Assembly (NCBI GenBank): GCA_965212165.1
Contig: OZ243096.1
Location: 2,294,001-2,358,000 of the forward strand
Direction: 5' to 3'
From: RHLJ01 sp965212165
GTDB lineage: Bacteria; Bacteroidota; Rhodothermia; Balneolales; Balneolaceae
Length of the DNA stretch: 64,000 nucleotides
In this document: positions 54,050 to 62,796 of the stretch, piece after piece
How positions within the stretch are numbered: the first letter of the stretch is position 1
How the letters are laid out: the number at the start of each line of letters is the position of its first letter
Translations under genes and position numbers: made by a program
Notes under the pieces: generated by a model
Databases searched by the model: none
The model's input: the letters and a program-made list of their open reading frames with translations, nothing else
What the model was told of the DNA's origin: nothing

Positions 54050-54724
54050 ATGCAGAAAATTAAATATATGTATTCGATTATGATGAAGTTTGAACACCCC
54101 ATAATTAAACTTTTTTCCATTGGAGTATTTGTTTCAATACTACTTATTGTAAAAACTCCTTATGTAGATATGCTCATTTGTTTGGCATTAATTCTAACAC
54201 TCTACAATTTTGGTAAAGGGATTAATGAAGAAGTTGGCTTTGAATTAGCTGATACTCCATTTCTTAAAATTATTTTTCAATCCCTTATTGCAGCAATATT
54301 TGGCATGGGTATTATCTATGGTTTTGGAAAACCAATAATCGAGTTAATAACAGGGGTTAAACTAAATTTAAGTATTTATTATGCGTTACGAGGAAATACT
54401 CAATTCTATATAAATATGTTGCTTATTGGGATATTGATTGGTGGATTTGTTGAAGAAATATTATTCCGATCTTTTTTATTAAAACAAATAAAAGAATTGA
54501 TTGGTGGGAAAATAGGTGCAATAATCGGCTTATTGATTTCAGCGGCTTTTTTCGGATATCTGCATCAATATCAGGGAATAACAGGGCAATTAATTACAGG
54601 ACTCACCGGTTTCTACCTAGGTCTTATCTATCTTTACAATAAAGGTAGAATATGGCACAACATACTAACTCACGCATTCATTAATATTATAAGTATCACA
54701 GTGATTTATACAGGCTTTTATTAA
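54050..54724 (+). CDS. CPBP (CAAX/bacteriocin-processing) family membrane protease
   Basis: A 224-residue membrane protein from the ATG at 54050; an upstream TTG adds 5 residues, and ATGs inside are also possible. There are about six hydrophobic helices. The family motif EExxxR is in GGFVEEILFRSFLL (about 135-139), with the second motif His in FGYLHQYQG (about 171) and a third His in LTHAFIN (about 208). Roles in the family include processing of prenylated or bacteriocin peptides and stress signalling. The target is unknown. Its stop overlaps the convergent GH13 gene by 4 bases. Confidence 0.88.
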   Translation: MQKIKYMYSIMMKFEHPIIKLFSIGVFVSILLIVKTPYVDMLICLALILTLYNFGKGINEEVGFELADTPFLKIIFQSLIAAIFGMGIIYGFGKPIIELITGVKLNLSIYYALRGNTQFYINMLLIGILIGGFVEEILFRSFLLKQIKELIGGKIGAIIGLLISAAFFGYLHQYQGITGQLITGLTGFYLGLIYLYNKGRIWHNILTHAFINIISITVIYTGFY

Positions 54725-56646
54725 TCTACTCCCAAGATTGTTGAGCTCCGAGCTGGAAGAGTAATTGAAATCATATCGTTTTTTCTAGTAATCTTGAAAC
54801 CATTTAGTATATCAACATACATTGATTCCTGTTTTACAGGTACACTAATATCTTGTTCACTTTCACTAGAGTTAAAAACAGTAATTACTTCTCTATCTTC
54901 ATCAAATCTGCTGTAGGCAAGTACTTCTTTCTCATTATCAATGAGTAGGTATTCTATTTTTCCTTGTGATAGTACGTTGTTTTCTTTTCTAATTCGGATC
55001 AGATTTTGAATAAAACTAAACCAATCATCATTAAACTTAACTTCATTTGTCGGTCTTTCTAATCCATTTGGATGAGTGGTCTCAGATTCAAATTTATAAT
55101 CTTTCCATATTAAAGGTTTCCGAGTTGAAGGATCGTCAGCTCCCCACATTCCCATTTCATCGCCTGCCCATATCTGAGGTGCTCCCGCATAGGTAAACTG
55201 CTGAGTTAAGATGAGTTTCATAGTTTCGTAAGCAATTTCATCAGGTTGATCAATCTTGTAAGCAGCATTATCATCAGGTTTAGCTTGGAACTTGTATTTA
55301 TTCTTATTGTAGATGGATGTGCTAAAGCGGGGGACATCATGACTTGCTGTTAAGTTCATCATAGCATAATTGCTTTGTGGTCGAAGGGATGCTTTAAATG
55401 ACTCTAAACTATCCACATATTCAGAAACGGTTATTTTATCAGGTGATTCATTGAAGAAATGTCTTGTTGCTCGATACCAACGATAATTCATAGGTGCATC
55501 AAATATATCACCACGAACTACTGGCTCAGGATTAAGGAGATGATCTGGGAATTGTTTCCACCAAATTTCACCCAATAAATAAGTATCTGGATTAATGTCT
55601 CGAACCACTTTTCTAAACTCTCTCCAAAAGCCTAAAGGAGTTTCTGCAGCTACATCAAGCCGGTATCCATCTACACCGTCAGATGGGTCTCCATCTCCAT
55701 TAGGATCTAACCAGCGTCGAGTTACATCGAATATATGTTGCTTTACATCATCACTGTAAATATTACCCTCAAACACTTCTACTGATACACTATGATCTTG
55801 ACGAACAGTTTCCTTTATTTCTGGTAAAGATCGAACACCAGCCCATCCAACATATTTGAATTCATTTACTTCGGTATTAGGATCATCAAATTCATCTATC
55901 CAATACCAATCAGCATATTCAGAATCTTTTCCCTTTTCCAATACATCTTTCCAAGCCCAAAATTCAATTCCCGTATGGTTCCATGAAAAATCCATGATCA
56001 CTTTAATATCTCTTTTATGTAATTCTTCAATCACTTTTAGAAATAGTTTATCGGCTCCTGTCCATGTCCATGTAGATGCTTCAGATGGATTCTCAGTAGC
56101 TATAAGTTGTTCATCTTCAACTGGAGTTGGTCCAAAATTACGATCAATATGATGCCAATTTCGAGCATCGTACTTATGAAGGGACGGAGCATCATTTAAA
56201 GGATTGAAATAAACAGCTGTTATTCCAAGATCTTCCAAATAATCAATTTTATCTAAGACCCCTTGTAAATCGCCACCATACCGTCGGAGTTGAGCTTTTT
56301 GTCCAAAATAGGTTAACTCATTGCCAAAGAAATCTCGTATCTGAGGAAGGTTTTCAAAATAAGGATCATCTTTATACCAATCTTGAGTCCAAGGAGTTAT
56401 GGCCCATTCATCAGGAATCATACCAGGATACGCACCTTGAATATCATGAGCAGTTGGATCGTTAGTTGGATCTCCATTTCTAAAACGCTCAACAAATATT
56501 TGATACCAGATTGCTTCTTTCGACCATTCTGGTGGGTTTTCAAAAGATGTAGGCTCTTCTTGTTGAATTTCAGAACAACTTTGAAGAATGCCAAGACAAA
56601 AAAATCCAGTTAATAAAGCAATGAAAGATCTTTGGTAAAAAGACAT
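54721..56646 (-). CDS. GH13 alpha-amylase-family lipoprotein
   Basis: A 641-residue protein with a lipoprotein signal (MSFYQRSFIALLTGFFCLGILQSCS, lipobox Cys at 24). The four GH13 regions are visible: MDFSWNHTG (about 220), DGYRLDVAAE with the nucleophile Asp (about 330), LLGEIWW with the acid/base Glu (about 358), and TASHDVPRF (about 434). YFNPLNDAPSLHKYD resembles cyclomaltodextrinase, neopullulanase and SusA-type enzymes. A C-terminal beta domain follows. It probably degrades starch-like glucans at the cell surface. Confidence 0.93.
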   Translation of the reverse strand: MSFYQRSFIALLTGFFCLGILQSCSEIQQEEPTSFENPPEWSKEAIWYQIFVERFRNGDPTNDPTAHDIQGAYPGMIPDEWAITPWTQDWYKDDPYFENLPQIRDFFGNELTYFGQKAQLRRYGGDLQGVLDKIDYLEDLGITAVYFNPLNDAPSLHKYDARNWHHIDRNFGPTPVEDEQLIATENPSEASTWTWTGADKLFLKVIEELHKRDIKVIMDFSWNHTGIEFWAWKDVLEKGKDSEYADWYWIDEFDDPNTEVNEFKYVGWAGVRSLPEIKETVRQDHSVSVEVFEGNIYSDDVKQHIFDVTRRWLDPNGDGDPSDGVDGYRLDVAAETPLGFWREFRKVVRDINPDTYLLGEIWWKQFPDHLLNPEPVVRGDIFDAPMNYRWYRATRHFFNESPDKITVSEYVDSLESFKASLRPQSNYAMMNLTASHDVPRFSTSIYNKNKYKFQAKPDDNAAYKIDQPDEIAYETMKLILTQQFTYAGAPQIWAGDEMGMWGADDPSTRKPLIWKDYKFESETTHPNGLERPTNEVKFNDDWFSFIQNLIRIRKENNVLSQGKIEYLLIDNEKEVLAYSRFDEDREVITVFNSSESEQDISVPVKQESMYVDILNGFKITRKNDMISITLPARSSTILGVD

Positions 56647-56721
56647 GTAAGCAAATTAGTTAATTACTATTCTAAGCTAATAAAGGGAAGGGAGTGATGC
56701 TAGATTATGTAAGTAGCTTAA

Positions 56722-56753
56722 ATAAAAAAGCCCAACTCAATTAGTCGGGCTTT
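56722..56753 (-). terminator. terminator downstream of icd
   Basis: On the minus strand AAAGCCC (from 56753) pairs with GGGCTTT (to 56727). Inner GACT/AGTT pairs and a 5-base loop extend it to 11 bp, and TTTTATTT follows. It lies about 120 bases after the icd stop. Confidence 0.65.
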
Positions 56754-56769
56754 AATTATTTATTTGATA

Positions 56770-56872
56770 AGAGTTATGAAGATTCTTCGGAAGTATCCTC
56801 AGAATGACAAAGCAACTTTAGGATGTCAACTTCGGAGATGATTTCTAAACCAGCTGTCGTCTTATGAATATG
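56770..56872. repeat. intergenic repeat-like segment after icd
   Basis: Contains agattcttcggaa, then cctcagaatgacaaag (to about 56812), and aggatgtcaactt (56820-56832). The last is close to aggatgacaactt in the gap at 43811-43823. Such TCTTCGG..TCAGAATGACA phrases look like dispersed intergenic repeats of these genomes. No gene is seen. Confidence 0.4.
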
Positions 56873-59101
56873 TTAAACCTTAGCTAATATCGCGTTTAAA
56901 GTTTCGCTTGGACGCATAGCAATATCAACTATATCACGATCTACTCGGTAATAGCCATCTATATCAACAGGTGAACCTTGGACACCAATTAGCTCTTTAT
57001 TAATTTTATCTTCATTATCGACCATTTCTTGTGCAATTGGAGCAAATAGAGCTTTTAAATGAGCATTACTATCCTGATTTGCTAACGCTTCTGCCCAATA
57101 CATGGCTAAATAGAAATGAGAACCACGGTTATCAATTTGACCTAAACGACGTGCAGGTGACTTGTCATTTTGAAGAAATTTTGATGTTGCTTCATCGAGA
57201 GTTTCACCCAAGATTTTAGCTTCTGCATTATTAAATGTTTTAGATAGGTGTTCTAAAGAAACAGCTAATGCTAAAAATTCACCCAGTGAATCCCATCGTA
57301 AATAATTCTGCTCAACAAATTGTTGTACATGTTTTGGAGCAGAACCTCCTGCACCAGTTTCGAATAAGCCACCGCCATTCATTAAAGGAACAATAGAAAG
57401 CATTTTAGCACTAGTTCCTAATTCAAGAATAGGGAAGAGATCGGTTAAGTAATCACGAAGTACGTTTCCAGTTACAGAAATTGTGTCTTTACCTTCTATA
57501 ATTCTTTCAAGAGAGAATTGTGTTGCTTTAACTGGAGCCATTATGTGGATTTCTAAACCATCAGTATCATGATCTTTTAAATAGGTATTTACTTTTTTGA
57601 TCAATTCAGCATCATGAGCTCTGGTTTCATCTAACCAGAAAACAGCAGGTGAACCTGTATCTTTAGCACGATTAACAGCAAGTTTAACCCAATCCTGAAC
57701 GGGAGCATCTTTTACTTGGCATGCTCTCCATATATCACCTTCCTCAACATTATGTTCCATAATTACATCACCAGAGTTAGTAACCATTCGAACGGTCCCG
57801 TTTGCAGGAATTTCAAAGGTCTTGTCATGTGATCCATATTCTTCAGCTTTTTGAGCCATTAAGCCAACATTAGGAACGCTTCCCATAGTTGTAGGGTCAA
57901 ATGCACCATTCTTAATACAGAAATCAATAGTAGCTTGGTAAACACCAGCATAACTACTATCTGGAATTACAGCTTTTGTATCCTGTGTATTACCTTCAGT
58001 ATTCCACATTTGTCCAGATGTACGAATCATTGCGGGCATAGAAGCATCAATAATAACATCACTTGGAACATGTAAATTGGTGATACCTTTATCAGAATTG
58101 ACCATTGCTAAATCAGGGCCGTTTTCGTAACAAGCTTTAATATCAGCTTCTATTGCTGCTTTTTTATCAGCTGGAAGTTCATTTAGTTTAGCAAGTACAT
58201 CACCAAAACCATTAGTTACATCTACACCAAGATCAGCAAACGTAGAAGCATGTTTTTCAAATACATCAGCAAAGAATGCTTTAACTCCATGACCAAAAAT
58301 TATCGGGTCAGAGACTTTCATCATGGTTGCTTTCATATGAAGAGAGAATAGCACACCTAAGTCATTAGCCTCTTGAATTTGTTTACCAAGAAATTTCACA
58401 AGTGCTTTTTTACTCATGAAGGTTCCGTCAATAACTTCACCAGCTAAAAGTGCTACTTTTTCTTTAAGTACTCTAACAGTTCCATCTTCTGCAATATGTT
58501 CAATACGAACATTGGTTGGCTCTGTAATAGTTACAGATTTTTCGTTTGATCTGAAATCACCATCACTCATTGTTGAAACGTGAGTCTTAGAATCTGAACT
58601 CCATACACCCATAGAATGTGGGTTCTTTCGAGCGTATTCTTTAACTGCTTTTGGGGCACGGCGATCTGAATTTCCTTCCCTAAGTACTGGGTTAACTGCA
58701 CTCCCTAAAACTTTGGAGTACTTAGACTTAATTTCGTTTTCTTCGTCTGTTTGTGCATCTTCAGGGAAATCTGGAACAGCATATCCTTTAGCTTGAAGTT
58801 CCTTTATAGTAGCAACTAATTGTGGAACTGACGCACTAATATTTGGCAGTTTTATAATATTAGCTTCGGGCGTTTTCGCAAGTTCACCTAGTTCAGCTAA
58901 TGCATCTGATTCTTTCTGTTCGTCTGTTAAATACTCTGAAAAATTAGCTATTAATCTCCCAGCAAGTGAAATATCACGAGTTTCAACTTTAACCCCAGCT
59001 GCTTTTGTGAAAGCTTCAATCATTGGCAAGAATGAATGAGTAGCTAAGGCTGGAGCTTCGTCGGTGTAGGTATAAATGATTTTCGCTTTATCTGTTGACA
59101 T
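56873..59101 (-). CDS. icd: isocitrate dehydrogenase (NADP+), monomeric type
   Basis: A 742-residue protein of the monomeric NADP-isocitrate dehydrogenase family, twice the length of the common dimeric Icd. It starts KAKIIYTYTDEAPALATHSFLP. Diagnostic stretches include LPNISASVPQLVATIKELQ, LREGNSDRRAPKAVKEYARKNPHSMG, VKAFFADVFEKH, GGSAPKHVQQFVEQNYLRWDSLGEF and LDEATSKFLQNDKSPARRLGQIDNRGSHFYLAMYWAE. It makes 2-oxoglutarate and NADPH in the TCA cycle. It is monocistronic. Confidence 0.97.
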   Translation of the reverse strand: MSTDKAKIIYTYTDEAPALATHSFLPMIEAFTKAAGVKVETRDISLAGRLIANFSEYLTDEQKESDALAELGELAKTPEANIIKLPNISASVPQLVATIKELQAKGYAVPDFPEDAQTDEENEIKSKYSKVLGSAVNPVLREGNSDRRAPKAVKEYARKNPHSMGVWSSDSKTHVSTMSDGDFRSNEKSVTITEPTNVRIEHIAEDGTVRVLKEKVALLAGEVIDGTFMSKKALVKFLGKQIQEANDLGVLFSLHMKATMMKVSDPIIFGHGVKAFFADVFEKHASTFADLGVDVTNGFGDVLAKLNELPADKKAAIEADIKACYENGPDLAMVNSDKGITNLHVPSDVIIDASMPAMIRTSGQMWNTEGNTQDTKAVIPDSSYAGVYQATIDFCIKNGAFDPTTMGSVPNVGLMAQKAEEYGSHDKTFEIPANGTVRMVTNSGDVIMEHNVEEGDIWRACQVKDAPVQDWVKLAVNRAKDTGSPAVFWLDETRAHDAELIKKVNTYLKDHDTDGLEIHIMAPVKATQFSLERIIEGKDTISVTGNVLRDYLTDLFPILELGTSAKMLSIVPLMNGGGLFETGAGGSAPKHVQQFVEQNYLRWDSLGEFLALAVSLEHLSKTFNNAEAKILGETLDEATSKFLQNDKSPARRLGQIDNRGSHFYLAMYWAEALANQDSNAHLKALFAPIAQEMVDNEDKINKELIGVQGSPVDIDGYYRVDRDIVDIAMRPSETLNAILAKV

Positions 59102-59285
59102 GAGTACTTAAATGAATGTTTTTATAATAAAATTTTGGGTTCGAAAAGTACGAAAAAAGAGAATCAATAAAGAATTCTAGATTTAAAATAGAAGTCAAAA
59201 AATGTTCGTCGATGGTTTTCTACTTTTATCGGGTAAAAAATGCATTCAATCGAAAAATGATTAAGTAGCTAGACTTCTGTAGGTA

Positions 59286-59317
59286 TCATTGTCTCAAATT
59301 AAAAAACAAGACAATGA
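59286..59317 (+). promoter_or_regulatory. inverted repeat enclosing the sugar-transferase start codon
   Basis: tcattgtct (59286-59294) and agacaatga (59309-59317) form a perfect 9-bp stem with a 14-base A-rich loop. The ATG of the following gene (59314-59316) lies in the 3' arm. As RNA it would hide the start codon; as DNA it could be an operator. The function is inferred from position only. Confidence 0.5.
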
Positions 59318-60042
59318 CAAAACGAATTTTAGACATCACAATTTCTTTTACCGCACTATTAATGCTATCTCCAATTCTGATACTGGTAATCATAGCAATG
59401 AAGTGGGAATCAAAAGGCCCAATCTTTTATGTATCTAAAAGAGTAGGCCAAAATTATACAATATTTCCATTGTATAAGTTCAGAACCATGTTCACTGATG
59501 CGGATACAAAATTAGATGATTTAAAACATCTAAATCAATATGCCAATGACTTTGATATTGACAATACAGTTTGCCCTTATTGTACAGATCATTCAACATG
59601 TTCTCCTACTTTATTTCATGACGGAGAAGAAATATGTGAGAATTTATTTATTCGTAGAAAGAAAATTGAAAACAGAGGAACATTTGTAAAGATCGTTAAC
59701 GACCCTAGAATTACAAAAGTTGGTAAGTTTTTAAGAAACTCAAGTATTGATGAATTGCCTCAACTTTTAAATGTTTTAAAGGGAGATATGAGTTTAGTGG
59801 GTAATAGACCACTCCCATTATATGAAGCTGAACAATTAACGAAAGATGAAGCTTCTTTACGTTTTGAAGCACCAGCTGGACTTACAGGTTTATGGCAGGT
59901 AACCCAACGAGGAAAGGGGGAAGTAAGTCCTGAGGAGAGAATCCAGCTCGACAATGATTATGCCAAGTCATACGGCGTAATGATGGATTTAAAAATAATG
60001 CTAATGACAATCCCAGCTTTATTCCAGAGTGAAAATGTTTAA
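59314..60042 (+). CDS. phosphoglycosyl transferase (sugar transferase, PglC/WcaJ-type small form)
   Basis: A 242-residue membrane enzyme with one N-terminal hydrophobic segment (LDITISFTALLMLSPILILVIIAM). The bacterial sugar transferase core has GPIFYVSKRVGQNYTIFPLYKFRTM, SSIDELPQLLNVLKGDMSLVGNRPLP with the catalytic Asp-Glu, and GLTGLWQVTQRG. Between the two core parts (about 88-110) is a Cys-rich insertion with CPYCTDHSTCSP and a further C, possibly a metal site. It transfers a sugar phosphate to undecaprenyl phosphate, the first step of exopolysaccharide synthesis. Confidence 0.92.
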   Translation: MTKRILDITISFTALLMLSPILILVIIAMKWESKGPIFYVSKRVGQNYTIFPLYKFRTMFTDADTKLDDLKHLNQYANDFDIDNTVCPYCTDHSTCSPTLFHDGEEICENLFIRRKKIENRGTFVKIVNDPRITKVGKFLRNSSIDELPQLLNVLKGDMSLVGNRPLPLYEAEQLTKDEASLRFEAPAGLTGLWQVTQRGKGEVSPEERIQLDNDYAKSYGVMMDLKIMLMTIPALFQSENV

Positions 60043-60718
60043 ATCAGTTAAAATCATACTAATATTAGGGTGGTTATTAGTTAGTCAAAACTTGATAAGT
60101 CAAGAGTTTGATTATCAATACCACAGAATGATTGCAGATTCATTAGCAAAAATGAGCTTATCCAATTCGCCAGAAATCAATCAACAAGATTTTGAATTAA
60201 AGATTAGAGACGAGAAAATTAAGCGAGAAAAAATGGGCTGGCTATCAAGTTTTAAGATGGGTGTTCAGTTCTTGAGTGTTAATCAAGATTATGATGCTGG
60301 AGTTACTAAAGTAGGTGTATTACCAACACTTGGTGTTTCATTACAATTAGATTTCGAACGCTTTTTTACTACACCATCAAGAATAAGAAGCGCAAGACAT
60401 GAGTCGTCAATTATCAAATTAGAAAGAGATCGTTTAATAAAAGTTAGAGAATCTCAGATTATGTCATTCTACTACGAATATGTATTACTTATCGAAAAAA
60501 CAAATACTCGATTTACAACTCTTCAAACTATAAAAGAACAAGCAAAGCTTATAGAAGAGAAGTTCCGAAATGGTGAAACAGATTTAGATGAATATTTAAA
60601 CTCAGTTAATTCAGTAGATAATGCAAAAGAAGCATTTTATGAAACTAAAATTGCCTCTGAAAAAGTACTCGCTTTGCTTGAAAATGAACTTGGAACTATG
60701 GTAGGAGATGTACGATGA
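60035..60718 (+). CDS. half-size TolC-like outer-membrane efflux protein
   Basis: A 227-residue protein from the ATG at 60035 (a GTG 6 bases upstream is also possible). A signal peptide (MFKSVKIILILGWLLVSQNLISQ) is followed by helical repeats of the TolC type: NSPEINQQDFELKIRDEKIKREKMGW, and IIKLERDRLIKVRESQIMSFYYEYVLLIEKTNTRFTTL. It is about half a normal TolC (430 residues), with one repeat. It lies between the PGT (8-base overlap) and a Wzz-like gene (4-base overlap), so a role in exopolysaccharide export is likely. Confidence 0.8.
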   Translation: MFKSVKIILILGWLLVSQNLISQEFDYQYHRMIADSLAKMSLSNSPEINQQDFELKIRDEKIKREKMGWLSSFKMGVQFLSVNQDYDAGVTKVGVLPTLGVSLQLDFERFFTTPSRIRSARHESSIIKLERDRLIKVRESQIMSFYYEYVLLIEKTNTRFTTLQTIKEQAKLIEEKFRNGETDLDEYLNSVNSVDNAKEAFYETKIASEKVLALLENELGTMVGDVR

Positions 60719-62796
60719 ATTTAGTTATTCAAATAATTCGTCAAATTGGTAAAAAATGGTATTTGTGGGTTTTTATTCCAATTCTATCAGCTACAATTGT
60801 TTTCTATTTAACAGGAAAGGGAAGTAAACAATATGTGAGCGAATCAGCTCTATATTTAAATCTTCCTACTAATAAAGGATTGAGTATTACTAATGAAGAA
60901 TATAAGCAGCATGAAATATCTGCATATGTTCAAGATTTAATTCAACTAGCACATTCTCAGAAGTCTTTAGAATATGTGAAATTGAACATCTTGAAAGGAT
61001 ATTTAATGCACGAAAATGAATTATTAAATACACCTGAATCACTTTTTCCATGGACAGATTCTACTGCAGTTCTTAAAAGAATAGATAGTCTTCTAATTAA
61101 TAGTGAGATGTTAAACCTAAATGAAAAACTCGATGCTACGATTACTATTTATTTAAGAGATCAAGGAATAACAAATCAATCAATTCGAAACTTATTTGAT
61201 CTATATCGAGAAGGATCATCTAACTATATCAGACTAAAAGTTAATACAAATGATCCATTTACTTCTGCATACATAGGAAATAACATAATTGAAGCTTTAA
61301 TGCTTTTAAATGCGGAAACAAATAAAGGTCGACTATTAGCAGATCAAATTATGTTTGAAAAGTTAATGCTACAAGCAAAACGAGAATTGGATAAAATGAT
61401 TAAAAAGCTTGAGGATTATAAGATTAAACATAATGTAATAAACCTACCTGAGCATACTAAAGCTATTGTAAATCAAATGGTTCAGTTAGAAGTCCAAAAG
61501 GCTGAATTAGTAGAAATGATGGCTTCTAAAACAGAGGGAATACTACAAATAAAAAGTAAATTAGGCATTAAAGAAGAAATTCCTGTAGATCTTTCAAAAA
61601 ATGCTCGTTTTATTGAATTACAAAATAAGATGAGAGAGATGCAATCTGTAAAGGTTGATTCGTCAGGATTAAGAAGAGAGATAACTTTAAATCAAATTGA
61701 AGCAACTGGAAAAGAATTAGATCAGCTTTTACAGGAATATGTAAATGATGTACCGATAGATATTAGAAAAGCAAGACAAGAACTTATTCAGCTTTATCTA
61801 AACTACCAGGTTGAATTAGAAATGTCTCGTCAATTAATTCCATTGGTCGATGCTGAAATAAAAAGGCTTAGTATTTATGCAAGGACCTTTGCTCCTCTAG
61901 AGTCAAATATTGGTACAATTGAACGAGAAATTACAACAGCGCAGGAAACATATTTAATTCTTGTTAATAAGTTAAATCTAGCTAAAACAGTTGCTCAAGG
62001 AACTGGTACAAATGAATTAGTTATCATTGATTCTCCAAGCATTCCATTATTGCCAGTTCCTTCAAAACGTAAGCTTTTAATTCTAGCTAGTTCTGTATTA
62101 TGCTTCATAATAGTAATCATTTCAATTGCTGCTCTAGAATATTTGGATAGTGGAATTTGGTCTGCCAGAGATTATCAGAGAGTTTTTAAGGTAGAGCCAT
62201 TTTCAGTTCTTCCTGATATCTCATTCTCTGATAGATTAAACGATGATAGACTTGTTGATTACTTAAATATTATTCATGTTCAACAAATAAAATCGATAGC
62301 TATAAAAATCGATGGTATTGCTCAACAAAATGATAAAAATATAGTATTAATATCATCTTTAAAAGGTGAGGGTAAAAGAGAATTAGCTTCTAAATTAGCC
62401 ATTGAAACTACCAGGCTTGGGTACGGATCAAGAATAAATCTATATAATGAATTTGAAGAAGTAACTGAAATTGCTAATCCTTTATCTGAAGAAAGCCCTG
62501 TTATTACTATCTCAATTTTGCCACCAACTGCAGTTTATACTAGCTGGAAAAAATGGTTAAAATCTGACAATATTTTTATCTGGATGTATCACTCTGGTAG
62601 AGCGCCTCTTGCTGCAGATAACAAAGTATTGGAGCATATATCGACATTTAACACTCTACCTATACTTGTAAATGTACAACCTGATTATTTAGAAGATAGT
62701 GGTGCTGCAGTAATACGAAAAAGATCATTAGTTAGAATATGGATTAAAAGAATTTTAACCCTTCAGTTTAAAGCTAAAAACATGGAGATTGCATAA
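60715..62796 (+). CDS. Wzz/GumC-type polysaccharide co-polymerase with degenerate BY-kinase domain
   Basis: A 693-residue inner-membrane protein. TM1 is about 16-36 and TM2 about 452-474, with a large periplasmic part between them containing a coiled coil (about 215-285, MLQAKRELDKMIKKLEDYKIKHNV). This is the Wzz/chain-length architecture. The C-terminal cytosolic part (about 520-670) resembles a bacterial tyrosine kinase: NIVLISSLKGEGKRELASKLAIE. In place of the Walker A GEGKST it has GEGKRE, the Walker A' acidic block is not visible, and there is no C-terminal Tyr cluster. Kinase activity is therefore doubtful. Confidence 0.85.
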   Translation: MNLVIQIIRQIGKKWYLWVFIPILSATIVFYLTGKGSKQYVSESALYLNLPTNKGLSITNEEYKQHEISAYVQDLIQLAHSQKSLEYVKLNILKGYLMHENELLNTPESLFPWTDSTAVLKRIDSLLINSEMLNLNEKLDATITIYLRDQGITNQSIRNLFDLYREGSSNYIRLKVNTNDPFTSAYIGNNIIEALMLLNAETNKGRLLADQIMFEKLMLQAKRELDKMIKKLEDYKIKHNVINLPEHTKAIVNQMVQLEVQKAELVEMMASKTEGILQIKSKLGIKEEIPVDLSKNARFIELQNKMREMQSVKVDSSGLRREITLNQIEATGKELDQLLQEYVNDVPIDIRKARQELIQLYLNYQVELEMSRQLIPLVDAEIKRLSIYARTFAPLESNIGTIEREITTAQETYLILVNKLNLAKTVAQGTGTNELVIIDSPSIPLLPVPSKRKLLILASSVLCFIIVIISIAALEYLDSGIWSARDYQRVFKVEPFSVLPDISFSDRLNDDRLVDYLNIIHVQQIKSIAIKIDGIAQQNDKNIVLISSLKGEGKRELASKLAIETTRLGYGSRINLYNEFEEVTEIANPLSEESPVITISILPPTAVYTSWKKWLKSDNIFIWMYHSGRAPLAADNKVLEHISTFNTLPILVNVQPDYLEDSGAAVIRKRSLVRIWIKRILTLQFKAKNMEIA

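Noticed and set aside
52365..56646. Polysaccharide utilisation locus around GH10 and GH13
   Set aside because: No SusC/SusD pair, no regulator, opposite strands and unrelated genes between the two hydrolases.
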